Of a stretch of DNA of 64,000 bases, positions 1-8,662 are shown piece by piece. This DNA is from an uncultured Eubacteriales bacterium (GTDB lineage Bacteria > Bacillota > Clostridia > Oscillospirales > CAG-272). The translations under genes were made by a program, and so were the position numbers. Each line of letters begins with the position of its first letter. The stretch's first letter is position 1. The DNA is taken from contig CAKSLQ010000012.1 in NCBI GenBank assembly GCA_934467415.1, forward strand, positions 23,924-87,923, in the 5' to 3' direction. The notes under the pieces were generated by a model. It had not been told where the DNA came from. It worked only from the letters and a program-made list of their open reading frames with translations, and did no database searches.

Positions 1-1285
1 TGAGGTTGGATTTCACCGTCCCGGCAAAGAGCCATGCCTGCTGCGGCACATAGGCGATGCGGCGGCGCAGGTCGCCCTGCGCGAGGCGGCGCATGTCCGT
101 GCCGCAGAAGTCCACCTCGCCGCCCGTCACGTCGTGGAAGCGGAGTGCCAGCTTCGCCACGGTGGATTTGCCGCTGCCCGTGCTGCCCACGATCGCCACG
201 GTCTCCCCGCGGCGGCAGACGAAGTCCACACCGGAGAGCGTGTCGGCGTCCGCGTCGGCAAAGCGGAAGTTGACGTCGCGAAAGCGCAGTACCTCCTCGC
301 CGCCCGCCTGTACCGCCGCCGGGGCGGCGGGGTCGGCAATGCCCGGCGTGCGCGTGAGAATTTCGGCAAGACGTCCGGCGCAGACTGCGGCGCGCGGGAT
401 CATGATGAGCGTGAACTGCGCCATCAGGAGGTAAAAGAGGATCATCGCGGCGTACTGGGTCAGCGCCGAGATGTCGCCGATCTCCATTTGTCCCGCGCCG
501 GTGCGGTTGCCGCCCAGCCACAGGATCGCCACGGTCACGAGGTTGATGACCAGCATCAGCGTGCAGTCCAGCCCCGCAAACATGCGGTTGGCGCGGATAG
601 ACACGCCGCGGTAGCCGTCGAAGACGCCGCCGAGGCGCCCGGCCTCGGCCTCTTCTTTGTTGAATGCGCGCACCACGCGCACGCCGGTGATGCTCTCGCG
701 CACCGAGAGGTTCATGCGGTCGAGGAAGCGCTGCTGTTTTTCAAAGAGCGGCGTGGCGCGGCGCATCACCAGCACCGAGGCGGCGAGGATCAGCGCCGTC
801 AGCCCGAGCAGCAGAAAGCCCGCCGTGCGGTCGATGCGAAAGGCGAGGAAAATACCCGCGGCGCAGACCAGCGGCACGGGCAGAATGCCCTGGAGCAGCA
901 TCACGGTCGTCTGCTGCACGATGCTCACGTCGCTGAGCGTGCGGGTGATGAGCGTACCCGTGCCGAAATGCTCCGCGTCGTCCGCCGAGAAGGTCAGCGT
1001 CTTGTCGTAGACGGCGCAGCGCAGGTCGCGGCCGAAGCACGCCGAAAAGTCGGCGGCGGTGTAGCTTGCGCCGAGCGCCGCCAACGCCGCGGCGGCGGCG
1101 ATGACCAGCATCAGGCCGCCGCGGCGCAGGATGCAGCCGAGGTCGCCGCCCGCGATGCCGGTGTTGATGATGTCGGCAGTCACGGTCGGGATGAGCAGTC
1201 CGCCCGCCGCCTCCGCGGCCATGCAGAGGATCACGAGCAGGATTTTGGTTTTGTACGGTTTCAAAAACCGCAGTACGGTCTTCAT
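1..1285 (-). CDS. ABC exporter, fused permease and ATPase (3' end off window)
   Basis: This is a type I ABC exporter half-transporter. The first ~300 residues (start MKTVLRFLKPYKTKILLVIL) form the transmembrane domain. The nucleotide-binding domain follows, with a Walker A GSTGSGKST near residue 365 and a Q-loop region YVPQQAWLF. The window edge cuts the gene just after the Q-loop, so the signature and Walker B motifs are not visible. The ATG follows AAAGGAGA at good spacing. Exporters of this type usually act as heterodimers encoded by adjacent genes; the partner would lie off the left edge. The substrate is unknown. The nearby marR and MATE genes make drug or metabolite export plausible, but that is inference. 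Confidence 0.9.
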   Translation of the reverse strand, partial: MKTVLRFLKPYKTKILLVILCMAAEAAGGLLIPTVTADIINTGIAGGDLGCILRRGGLMLVIAAAAALAALGASYTAADFSACFGRDLRCAVYDKTLTFSADDAEHFGTGTLITRTLSDVSIVQQTTVMLLQGILPVPLVCAAGIFLAFRIDRTAGFLLLGLTALILAASVLVMRRATPLFEKQQRFLDRMNLSVRESITGVRVVRAFNKEEAEAGRLGGVFDGYRGVSIRANRMFAGLDCTLMLVINLVTVAILWLGGNRTGAGQMEIGDISALTQYAAMILFYLLMAQFTLIMIPRAAVCAGRLAEILTRTPGIADPAAPAAVQAGGEEVLRFRDVNFRFADADADTLSGVDFVCRRGETVAIVGSTGSGKSTVAKLALRFHDVTGGEVDFCGTDMRRLAQGDLRRRIAYVPQQAWLFAGTVKSNL

Positions 1286-1319
1286 AAGGTCTCCTTTGAA
1301 AAATGGTGGGTGGATTTAT

Positions 1320-1436
1320 GCCTCCCTTGTGCAAAGGGAGGTGGCACGCGAAGCGTGACGGAGGGATTGTTACATAGCTAAGGAACAACCCCTCAGGCGT
1401 GTTCCACGCCAGCTCCCCTTGCACAGGGGAGCCGAA
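1320..1436. repeat. 117-bp interspersed repeat, copy 1
   Basis: This intergenic element begins with the inverted repeat CTCCCTTGTGCAAAGGGAG and ends with CTCCCCTTGCACAGGGGAG, with hairpin-forming segments between. A copy of exactly the same length, with only a few mismatches, lies at 59341-59457, and a related composite copy lies inverted at 53714-53914. It has no coding capacity of its own and looks like a small non-autonomous palindromic element of the host. Confidence 0.8.
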
Positions 1437-1451
1437 TCGCACAAACCGCCC

Positions 1452-1901
1452 CTACTTCACCGCATCCGCGACGCCGTCGCGGATGGCGGCGATCATGCGG
1501 CGCGTCAGCTCCACATAGCGTTCGGCGTCCGCGCCGAGTGCGTCGAGCGCGCGCTCCTCGATCGCGAAAAACGGGTAGATCACGCGGTCGCAGAACGCCT
1601 TGCCCACATCGGTCAGCCGCAGTGCTTTGCCGCTCCGCACGCCGGGGAGCTGATCGAGCGCAACATATCCCTGCTTTGCCAGCGCCGCTGCCGCCGAGTT
1701 GATGCTCTGCCGCGGCATGTGAAACACATCGGCCAGCGCATTCTGCGTCTTCACCTCGTCGCTCTCGCAGATCGCGTACAGAATCCAGAATGCCGTGTCC
1801 GACAGTCCGAAGTGCGCCGCATAGGCGGAATAGATGTCGTCCTGCTCCATGTACAGCGCGTTGAGCGCCGCGTTCAATCTTGTCATCTCTTTCAAGTACA
1901 T
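1452..1901 (-). CDS. MarR-family transcriptional regulator
   Basis: This winged-helix regulator has about 149 residues, the usual MarR length. The DNA-binding part is seen in ALADVFHMPRQSINSAAAALAKQGYV, followed by a wing and C-terminal dimerisation helices. I start at the ATG at 1901 (MYLKEM), which has AAAGAGAG just upstream; a TTG at 1916 would extend the frame by five residues but overlaps the palindrome at 1915-1934. The gene is divergent from a MATE exporter, a common layout in which MarR represses itself and the pump until a ligand binds. The ligand is unknown. Confidence 0.85.
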   Translation of the reverse strand: MYLKEMTRLNAALNALYMEQDDIYSAYAAHFGLSDTAFWILYAICESDEVKTQNALADVFHMPRQSINSAAAALAKQGYVALDQLPGVRSGKALRLTDVGKAFCDRVIYPFFAIEERALDALGADAERYVELTRRMIAAIRDGVADAVK

Positions 1902-1914
1902 CACGCTCTCTTTC

Positions 1915-1934
1915 AAAATCCGATTTCGGATTTT
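1915..1934. promoter_or_regulatory. Candidate MarR operator palindrome
   Basis: Perfect 9-bp arms AAAATCCGA and TCGGATTTT are separated by two bases, directly upstream of the marR ribosome binding site. The site lies just downstream of a minus-strand TTGACA (1934-1939) that could be the marR -35. Size and placement fit a MarR-dimer operator used for autorepression. Related half-sites (TCGGAT at 2005-2010, CCGGATTT at 2020-2027) lie in the divergent MATE promoter. Confidence 0.6.
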
Positions 1935-2009
1935 GTCAAGGGTTTTGTAAAAAAATTGTGCTGTCGGAAATACGGGTCGAAAGCGGCCGCATTTCGTCGC
2001 TTTGTCGGA

Positions 2010-2038
2010 TTGACGTGCGCCGGATTTCGCGGTATAAT
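2010..2038 (+). promoter_or_regulatory. Promoter of the MATE exporter gene
   Basis: TTGACG (2010-2015) and TATAAT (2033-2038) are separated by 17 bp, close to the sigma-A consensus, about 30 bp before the gene. Candidate MarR half-sites overlap it. Confidence 0.75.
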
Positions 2039-2068
2039 AAGTTGTTGTTTATTTTGAAGGAGAGTACT

Positions 2069-3475
2069 ATGGATTTGCAAAAAGAAAACAAGATGGGCAC
2101 AATGCCGGTCGGCCGGCTGCTCATCTCCATGTCGCTGCCGATGATCGTCTCCATGCTGGTGCAGGCGCTGTACAACGTGGTGGACAGCTATTTCGTCGGC
2201 ATGGTCAGCCTCGAGGCGCTGACCGCCGTCGGACAGGCCTTTTCGGCGCAGAATCTCATGATCGGCATCGCCACCGGCACGGGCGTCGGCGTCAACGCGC
2301 TGCTCTCGAAGTCGCTCGGCGAAAAGGACCCCGTGCGCGCCAACCGCATCGCCGAAAACGGCGTGCTGCTTGCGCTCGTCGGCTACGTCGTCATCCTCGT
2401 CTTCGGGCTGTTCGGCTGCAATCTGTATTTCGACGGCATTCTCAGCTCGGCGGAGCTGGACGCGGGGCTGGACCTCGCCGCCGTCAAGGAGAGCGGCATC
2501 GCGTACCTGCGCATCTGCACGATCCTGTCGCTGTTCGTCTTCCTCGAGATCATGTTTGAGCGGCTGATGCAGTCCACGGGCAAGACCATCTACACCATGT
2601 ACACGCAGGGCGTCGGCGCGATCTTCAACATCGTGTTTGACCCCATCTTCATTCTGGACGAGCTGCCGTTCGGCCTGCGCGGCCTCGGCCTCGGTGCGGC
2701 GGGCGCCGCATGGGCAACCGTGCTCGGCCAGGCGGTCGCCTGCGCCCTCGCCATCCTGCTCAATCACCGGTTCAACACCGAGATCCGGCTGCAGGTGCGC
2801 AAGTTCCGCCCGGATCTTTCCATCATCAAGAGCATATACGCCATCGGCGTCCCCTCGATCATCATGGTCGCGGTCGGCTCGGTCATGTACTATGCGATGA
2901 ATATCATTCTCATGGGCGTGTCCGCGTTCGGCGCGTCGATCTTCGGTGTGTATTTCAAGCTGCAAAGCTTCGTCTTCATGCCGCTGTTCGGCATGAACAA
3001 CGGCGTCATCCCGATCATCGCCTACAACTACGGCGCGGGCAACCGCCGCCGCATGATGAAGACGGTGAAGCTCGCCGCCGTCGTTGCGCTCGGCTTCATG
3101 CTGCTCGGCCTGCTCCTCATGCAGCTCATCCCGGACGTGCTGCTCTCGCTGTTCATCAAGGAGGCGGCGGTCGTTGACCTCGGCTGCACCGCGCTGCGCA
3201 TCATCAGCACGAGCTTCCTGTTCGCGGGCGTGTGCATCGTCCTCGGCTCGGTGTTTCAGGCGCTCGGCCGCGGCTCGTATTCGATGCTGGTGTCCATCGC
3301 GCGCCAGCTGCTCGTGCTTGTCCCGGTCGCGTATCTGCTCGCGCGCAGCGGCGATCTGAACCGGATCTGGTGGAGCTATCCCATCGCGGAGCTGGTCTCG
3401 CTCACGGTCACGCTCCTGCTCTTTACGCGCATCTATCGGCAGATTATCGCGGGAATCCCCGAGGGCGCGGAGTAA
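2069..3475 (+). CDS. MATE-family efflux transporter
   Basis: This 468-residue multidrug/toxin extrusion protein has the usual MATE length and twelve predicted membrane helices. The N-terminus PVGRLLISMSLPMIVSMLVQALYNVVDSYFVG is the typical first MATE repeat. MATE proteins export cations or drugs by H+ or Na+ antiport. The start is the ATG preceded by GAAGGAGAG and by a strong promoter; the frame is open upstream to 1880 but nothing there looks coding. It is divergent from marR, which probably controls it. Confidence 0.92.
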   Translation: MDLQKENKMGTMPVGRLLISMSLPMIVSMLVQALYNVVDSYFVGMVSLEALTAVGQAFSAQNLMIGIATGTGVGVNALLSKSLGEKDPVRANRIAENGVLLALVGYVVILVFGLFGCNLYFDGILSSAELDAGLDLAAVKESGIAYLRICTILSLFVFLEIMFERLMQSTGKTIYTMYTQGVGAIFNIVFDPIFILDELPFGLRGLGLGAAGAAWATVLGQAVACALAILLNHRFNTEIRLQVRKFRPDLSIIKSIYAIGVPSIIMVAVGSVMYYAMNIILMGVSAFGASIFGVYFKLQSFVFMPLFGMNNGVIPIIAYNYGAGNRRRMMKTVKLAAVVALGFMLLGLLLMQLIPDVLLSLFIKEAAVVDLGCTALRIISTSFLFAGVCIVLGSVFQALGRGSYSMLVSIARQLLVLVPVAYLLARSGDLNRIWWSYPIAELVSLTVTLLLFTRIYRQIIAGIPEGAE

Positions 3476-3513
3476 GCGTCTATCCAAGCCGCCCCCGCCA
3501 AATTTACCGAAAA

Positions 3514-3572
3514 AATCTATATATTGTTGTACAATTTGCCACTTGAAACTACATATTGCGGTATGGTACAAT
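3514..3572 (+). promoter_or_regulatory. Tandem NrdR boxes over the nrdD promoter
   Basis: Two imperfect matches to the NrdR box consensus ACACWATATATWGTGT start at 3514 (AATCTATATATTGTTG, 12/16) and 3546 (AAACTACATATTGCGG, 12/16). Their 32-bp offset is about three helical turns, as is typical for NrdR. The second overlaps a promoter with TTGAAA at 3543-3548 and TACAAT at 3567-3572 (18-bp spacer). NrdR itself is encoded at 62940-63386. Confidence 0.75.
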
Positions 3573-3612
3573 AAAAACACTTTAGGAATAATTCTCAAAA
3601 TGGAGGTACGCC

Positions 3613-5733
3613 ATGATCCGCATCATCAAAAAAGACGGCACACGCGAGGACTACAATGTGCAGAAGGTCGTCGTTGCCGTGACGAAATCCGCCAACCGCG
3701 CGCTCGTCACCTTCACCGACGAGGATTATAAAAAGATCTGCGCCTTTGTGGACAGCCGCGTTTTGCAGATGGGCAAGGACGAGATCCCCATCGCGGAGAT
3801 GCACAACATCGTGGAGGGCGCGCTGGACGCAGTCAATCCCGCCGTTGCCAAGAGCTACCGCGATTACCGCAACTACAAGCAGGACTTTGTCCACATGCTC
3901 GACGAGGTCTACCGCAAGAGCCAGGCCATCATGTACATCGGCGACAAGGAGAATTCCAACGCGGACTCCGCGCTGGTGTCCACCAAGCGCTCGCTGATCT
4001 TCAATCAGCTCAACAAGGAGCTGTATCAGAAGTTCTTCCTCACGGTCGAGGAATTGCAGGCCTGCCGCGACGGCTATATCTACGTCCACGACATGTCCGC
4101 GCGCCGCGACACGATGAACTGCTGCCTCTTCAATGTGGCGGCGGTGCTGGAGGGCGGCTTTGAGATGGGCAACCTCTGGTACAACGAGCCGAAGACGCTC
4201 GACGTCGCGTTCGACGTCATCGGCGACATCGTGCTCAGCGCGGCCAGCCAGCAGTACGGCGGCTTCACCGTGCCCGAGGCGGACAAAATCCTGTCGAAGT
4301 ACGCCGCGCGCAGCTATGACAAGTACATGGAGAAGTACCGCGCGCTCGGCCTTGACGAGGCGCGCTGTGAGGAAGAGACGACAAAGGACCTTGAAAACGA
4401 CTTTCACCAGGGCTTCCAGGGCTGGGAATACAAGTTCAACACCGTGGCGTCCAGCCGCGGCGACTATCCGTTCATCACCGTGACCTTCGGCCTCGGCCGC
4501 GACCGCTTTGCAAAGATGGCGTCGAAGGCGATCCTCGCCGTCCGCCGCGGCGGTCAGGGCAAAAAGTGGTGCAAGAAGCCGGTGCTTTTTCCGAAGCTGG
4601 TCTTCCTCTACGACGAAAACCTGCACGGCGAGGGCGGGGAGCTGGAGGACGTCTTCGAGGCGGGCGTGGACTGCTCGCAGCGCTCGATGTACCCCGACTG
4701 GCTCTCGCTCACGGGCGACGGCTATGTGGCGGGCATCTACAAGCGCTACGGCAAGGTCATTTCGCCGATGGGCTGCCGCGCGTTTCTCTCGCCGTGGTTT
4801 GAGCGCGGGGGCATGAAGCCCGCGGATGATGAGGACGAGCCGGTCTTCGTCGGCCGCTTCAACATCGGCGCGGTCAGCCTGCATCTGCCGATGATCTACG
4901 CCAAGGCGCAGAAGGAGAGCCGCGATTTCTACGAGGTGCTGGACTACTATCTCGAGCTGATCCGCAAGCTGCACCTGCGCACCTACGAGTATCTCGGCGA
5001 AATGCGCGCGTCCACCAATCCGCTCGCCTACTGCGAGGGCGGGTTCTACGGCGGACACCTCGGCATCCATGACAAGATCAAGCCGCTGCTCGCGAGCGCC
5101 ACGGCCTCCTTCGGCATCACCGCGCTCAACGAATTGCAGCAGCTGCACAACCACAAGTCGCTCGTTGAGGACGGCCGCTTTGCCATCGAGGTGATGGAGC
5201 ACATCAACGAGAAGCTCGCCCGGTTCAAGGAGGAGGACGGCCGCCTGTACGCGATGTACGGCACGCCGGCCGAGAGCCTCTGCGGGCTTCAGGTCGAGCA
5301 GTTCCGCCGGAAGTACGGCATCGTCGAGAACGTGTCCGACCGCCCCTATGTGTCCAACTCCTTCCACTGCCACGTCTCCGAGGAGATCACGCCGATCGAG
5401 AAGCAGGACCTGGAGGGCCGCTTCTGGGATCTGATGAACGGCGGCAAGATCCAGTACGTCAAGTACCCGATCGAGTACAACCGCGAGGCGGTCAGGACGC
5501 TGGTGCGCCGCGCGATGGGCAAGGGCTTCTACGAGGGCGTCAACCTCTCGCTCGCCTACTGCGACGACTGCGGCCATCAGGAGCTGGAGATGGACGTCTG
5601 CCCGAAGTGCGGGTCGAAGAATCTGACCAAGATCGACCGCATGAACGGCTACCTCTCCTATTCGCGCGTCAAGGGCGACACCCGCCTCAACGCCGCAAAG
5701 ATGGCGGAGATCAAAGACAGAAAGTCGATGTAA
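3613..5733 (+). CDS. nrdD: Anaerobic ribonucleoside-triphosphate reductase
   Basis: This class III reductase makes dNTPs from NTPs without oxygen, using a glycyl radical. The 706 residues begin with an ATP-cone (MIRIIKKDGTREDYNVQKVV), the allosteric site. The C-terminus has a zinc site (CDDCG and CPKCG) followed by RMNGYLSYS, where the glycine is the radical-bearing position. The start is set by AATGGAGGT eight bases upstream. Its activase gene nrdG starts four bases after the stop, and dut follows, forming a dNTP operon. Two NrdR boxes lie upstream. Reliance on class III fits a strict anaerobe. Confidence 0.97.
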   Translation: MIRIIKKDGTREDYNVQKVVVAVTKSANRALVTFTDEDYKKICAFVDSRVLQMGKDEIPIAEMHNIVEGALDAVNPAVAKSYRDYRNYKQDFVHMLDEVYRKSQAIMYIGDKENSNADSALVSTKRSLIFNQLNKELYQKFFLTVEELQACRDGYIYVHDMSARRDTMNCCLFNVAAVLEGGFEMGNLWYNEPKTLDVAFDVIGDIVLSAASQQYGGFTVPEADKILSKYAARSYDKYMEKYRALGLDEARCEEETTKDLENDFHQGFQGWEYKFNTVASSRGDYPFITVTFGLGRDRFAKMASKAILAVRRGGQGKKWCKKPVLFPKLVFLYDENLHGEGGELEDVFEAGVDCSQRSMYPDWLSLTGDGYVAGIYKRYGKVISPMGCRAFLSPWFERGGMKPADDEDEPVFVGRFNIGAVSLHLPMIYAKAQKESRDFYEVLDYYLELIRKLHLRTYEYLGEMRASTNPLAYCEGGFYGGHLGIHDKIKPLLASATASFGITALNELQQLHNHKSLVEDGRFAIEVMEHINEKLARFKEEDGRLYAMYGTPAESLCGLQVEQFRRKYGIVENVSDRPYVSNSFHCHVSEEITPIEKQDLEGRFWDLMNGGKIQYVKYPIEYNREAVRTLVRRAMGKGFYEGVNLSLAYCDDCGHQELEMDVCPKCGSKNLTKIDRMNGYLSYSRVKGDTRLNAAKMAEIKDRKSM

Positions 5734-5737
5734 GAAG

Positions 5738-6253
5738 ATGAACTATCACAATATCACCACCGACGACATGCTCAACGGTGACGGTCTGCGCACCGTGCTC
5801 TGGGTGGCGGGCTGCGGCCACGCCTGCCCCGGCTGTCACAACCCGGTCACCTGGGACGCGTGCGGCGGGCTTCCGTTTGATGCGGCGGCGAAGGCGGAGC
5901 TGTTTGAAAAGCTCGCAAAGCCGCACATCAGCGGCATCACGCTCAGCGGGGGCGACCCGCTCTATCCCGCCAACCGCGAGGCGGTCACGGCGCTGGCCGC
6001 CGAGGTGCGCGCCCGCTTCCCGAAGAAGACGGTCTGGCTCTACACGGGGTATACCTATGAGGAGATCGCCGACCTGCCGGTGCTCGGCTTTGTCGATGTG
6101 CTGGTGGACGGCCGCTATGACGAGACAAAGCGCGATGTCAGGCTGCACTGGAAGGGCAGTGCCAACCAGCGCGTCATCGACATCCCGGCGACGCGCGCGG
6201 CGGGCGAAGTCGTGCTGCACGACACCGACTATGGAAAGGATAAGACGAGATGA
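5738..6253 (+). CDS. nrdG: Anaerobic ribonucleotide reductase activating protein
   Basis: This 171-residue radical SAM enzyme installs the glycyl radical on NrdD. The cluster motif is CGHACPGC (CxxxCxxC) near residue 26, followed by the SAM-binding LSGGDPL. The length is normal for NrdG. It is translationally linked to nrdD (4-bp gap) and overlaps dut by four bases (ATGA). Confidence 0.95.
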   Translation: MNYHNITTDDMLNGDGLRTVLWVAGCGHACPGCHNPVTWDACGGLPFDAAAKAELFEKLAKPHISGITLSGGDPLYPANREAVTALAAEVRARFPKKTVWLYTGYTYEEIADLPVLGFVDVLVDGRYDETKRDVRLHWKGSANQRVIDIPATRAAGEVVLHDTDYGKDKTR

Positions 6254-6750
6254 AGCGCATTGCAAGATTTGAGAAGGTTTCCGAGGCGCAGTTCTGCGAG
6301 GGGTATCGCGACTGCTTCGGCGAGGACGGCGCCGCCGTCTACGGGACACTGAAGCTGCCGCGCCGCGCCACGGCGGGCAGCGCGGGCTATGATTTTTACA
6401 CGCCGCGCGCGCTGACCATCGCGCAGGGCGAGACGGTCAAGATCCCCACGGGCATCCGCGCCTGCATCGAGGACGGCTGGGTGCTCCAGATTTACCCGCG
6501 CAGCGGGCTGGGGTTCAAATACCGCTTACAGCTGAACAACACGGTCGGCATCATCGACAGCGACTATTACCATGCCGCGAACGAGGGACACATCTTCGTC
6601 AAGATCACCAATGATTCCAACGAGGAAAAGACGCTCACGCTTGCCGCGGGCGACGCCTTCGCGCAGGGCGTGTTCGTCGAGTACGGCATCACCTTTGACG
6701 ACGACGCCGACGGCGTCCGCCGCGGCGGCTTCGGCTCGACGGGGAAGTAA
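6250..6750 (+). CDS. dut: dUTP diphosphatase
   Basis: This is a trimeric-type dUTPase of 166 residues that hydrolyses dUTP to dUMP, keeping uracil out of DNA and feeding dTMP synthesis. The conserved motifs are visible in order: AGYDFYT (I), PRSGLG (II), GIIDSDY (III) and the C-terminal glycine-rich RRGGFGSTG (V). A ~30-residue extension precedes motif I. It is the last gene of the nrdDG operon, overlapping nrdG by four bases, and is followed by two intrinsic terminators. Confidence 0.93.
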   Translation: MKRIARFEKVSEAQFCEGYRDCFGEDGAAVYGTLKLPRRATAGSAGYDFYTPRALTIAQGETVKIPTGIRACIEDGWVLQIYPRSGLGFKYRLQLNNTVGIIDSDYYHAANEGHIFVKITNDSNEEKTLTLAAGDAFAQGVFVEYGITFDDDADGVRRGGFGSTGK

Positions 6751-6766
6751 GAACGCACCGCACATA

Positions 6767-6805
6767 AAAACAGCCCGCCTTTGCTTTTGCGAGGCGGGCT
6801 GTTTT
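6767..6805 (+). terminator. Terminator of the nrdD-nrdG-dut operon
   Basis: The arms AAAACAGCCCGCC and GGCGGGCTGTTTT flank a short loop, giving a 13-bp stem ending in a T run. It could work on both strands. Confidence 0.85.
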
Positions 6806-6816
6806 GGAAAGGGAAA

Positions 6817-6847
6817 GGGAGCTTTCGCGAAAGAAAGCTCCCTTTTT
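6817..6847 (+). terminator. Second hairpin terminator
   Basis: The arms GGGAGCTTTC and GAAAGCTCCC form a 10-bp stem with loop GCGAAA, followed by TTTTT. It lies between the convergent dut and sialidase-like genes. Confidence 0.75.
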
Positions 6848-6848
6848 C

Positions 6849-8534
6849 TTATACAAGCCGGATCTTCTGCCAGCCGCCGAGGGTCTCCTCGGTGAAGGCG
6901 CCGTCGTCGTCGTTCTGCATCACGGCGTCGATCTCGGCGATGTCGGCGCGGCCGAACAGCTCGCGCGGCAGCGAGAAGACCGTGACCGCGCCGTTGTCGC
7001 TGCCCGCCCATACGTCAAGCTCGCCGCAGAGCGTCGTCTCGGCCGCCGCACCGAAGTCGGCGTTCGGCACGTCGCAGAGCGCATACCAGGCCTTGCCGCC
7101 GAGGTTTGCCCCCAGCGTGTAGACCTTGCGCCCGATGCGCAGCTTCAGCTCGATGCCGTCGCCCGCGGTCAGATAGCGGTCGAGGCGATCCACGCGCAGG
7201 TAGAACCGGTCGCGGTCGTGTGCCGCGCGGATGGCGCACTGCGCCTGCGAGGCCGCGCCGATAAAGAGCGCGTCGGTGTTGCCCGTGAAGTCGGGCGTCA
7301 GCGCGCATGCGTCAATGCGGTGATTGAGATACAGGCGCGTCAGCATCAGGTCGTTGTCGATGTACAGGAGCTTGTTGTCCGCCCCGCGCACCTCGCGGAT
7401 GTTCGGGTAAGCCGCGATCACGCAGTGCGGCGTGTCCACCGAGAGCGAGCCCCAGTAGCCCCAGCGGCCGTCGAAGGTGGTGAGCGGCTCGTCCACGCGG
7501 TAGTTCTTGCCGTGCTCGTCGCCGCAGAGGATGGTCTGGCGGCCGTCACAGTTGAAGGAGAGCAGCGTCTCGCCGCTCGGCAGATGCGCGATGTACGGCC
7601 CCGCGCCCTTGGTGAAGGCAAACATCTTGTCGGCGGGGCCCGCCTCGTCGATGCCGAGCGGGCGCGCCCAGTTGTCGTGCGAGACCGCCGCCGTCACACG
7701 GAAGCGGTAGTCGCCGCAGTCGGATTCGCAGGCGAACGCGATGTCGCCGTTGCCCAGCTCGACCGCCGTCGCCATCTGGTCGGTGAAGCACTTCGTGCCG
7801 CCCGCCGTCGTGCAGATGTAGCTCTGCGACACGCGGTGCGCCGCGTAGGGCGCGTCCTTGACGTCCGGCGTCCAGGTCTCGCCGTTGTCATACGAGCGGA
7901 TGATGGCGGAGCCGCTCGAGGTCTTGATCAGGCTGTCGGCCAGCAGGGACGGGTCTTCGTAAAACTTCGGCGCCGTGTGCGAGAAATAGATCTGCACTTC
8001 GCCGCTCGAAAGCACGAGGATGTACGGCTCCCAGCAGCGGCCGACGTAGACGGTTTTCTCCTTTTCAAAGGTCTTGCCGCCGTCGTGCGAGCGCAGGGTC
8101 ATGAGCCCGCAGTTCTTCGCGTCCTTGGAGTAGCCCTTGGAATAGCGCCACTGGCAGACGACCAGCAGGTCGCCGTTCGGCAGGACGGCCGCGTCCGGCG
8201 TGGCGTAGACAAAGCGGTCTTCTTCGCCGTCGCGCAGGACGTCATGGCCTTCAAGCAGCGCCGTGCGGGGTGTGAAGTGCCGCAGGTCTGCGCTGTGCGA
8301 CGCATAGATGCTGCCGCCGAGGCGCATGTCCATGTGGACGAGGAAGTAGCTGCCGTCGGGCAGTTTTTTGACGCGGGGGTAGTACACCTTGCGCGAGATG
8401 GCGGGGTTGGACTTGCCGTCGAGTGTGACCGTGTCGCGGAAAGAGGGGGCGAGGCGGTAGGCCGCGCATTCGCCCGCGTGCGAGTCGGTCACGGGCGCGG
8501 CGGTGTTGAGGTCGCGGATGGATACAGGTTTCAT
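6849..8534 (-). CDS. Sialidase-like (BNR/Asp-box) beta-propeller protein
   Basis: This 561-residue protein has a six-bladed propeller like the sialidase/exo-glycosidase superfamily. Two Asp-box motifs are clear (SHDGGKTF and SYDNGETW), and the N-terminus resembles such hydrolases (NPAISRKVYYPRVKKLPDGSYFLVH). The last ~150 residues look like a separate beta-sandwich of carbohydrate-binding (CBM9 or DOMON-like) type. There is no signal peptide with the ATG at 8534 (AAAGGAA upstream), so it should act in the cytoplasm on imported sugars, unlike classic secreted sialidases. The substrate cannot be told from sequence. It is monocistronic. Confidence 0.75.
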   Translation of the reverse strand: MKPVSIRDLNTAAPVTDSHAGECAAYRLAPSFRDTVTLDGKSNPAISRKVYYPRVKKLPDGSYFLVHMDMRLGGSIYASHSADLRHFTPRTALLEGHDVLRDGEEDRFVYATPDAAVLPNGDLLVVCQWRYSKGYSKDAKNCGLMTLRSHDGGKTFEKEKTVYVGRCWEPYILVLSSGEVQIYFSHTAPKFYEDPSLLADSLIKTSSGSAIIRSYDNGETWTPDVKDAPYAAHRVSQSYICTTAGGTKCFTDQMATAVELGNGDIAFACESDCGDYRFRVTAAVSHDNWARPLGIDEAGPADKMFAFTKGAGPYIAHLPSGETLLSFNCDGRQTILCGDEHGKNYRVDEPLTTFDGRWGYWGSLSVDTPHCVIAAYPNIREVRGADNKLLYIDNDLMLTRLYLNHRIDACALTPDFTGNTDALFIGAASQAQCAIRAAHDRDRFYLRVDRLDRYLTAGDGIELKLRIGRKVYTLGANLGGKAWYALCDVPNADFGAAAETTLCGELDVWAGSDNGAVTVFSLPRELFGRADIAEIDAVMQNDDDGAFTEETLGGWQKIRLV

Positions 8535-8662
8535 GGCGGATTCCTTTCGCGCTGTCGTTTTCTTTATTGTAGCAAGCCGCGCGAAAAAAGGCAAGTGTAT
8601 TTTGCGGGGAAAAATCCCGCGCAATTTGGCCCGCGGGGGGAATTTGTACACAATCTAACATA

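Noticed and set aside
134..1381. Long plus-strand open frame of 415 codons
   Set aside because: It is antisense to the ABC transporter, which has clear Walker A and Q-loop motifs; the G+C-rich codon pattern leaves the opposite strand open. Its composition (His/Arg/Ala-rich) matches no real protein.
3595..5577. Minus-strand open frame of 660 codons
   Set aside because: It is fully antisense to nrdD, with low-complexity Val/Ala/Leu/Arg composition and no ribosome site.
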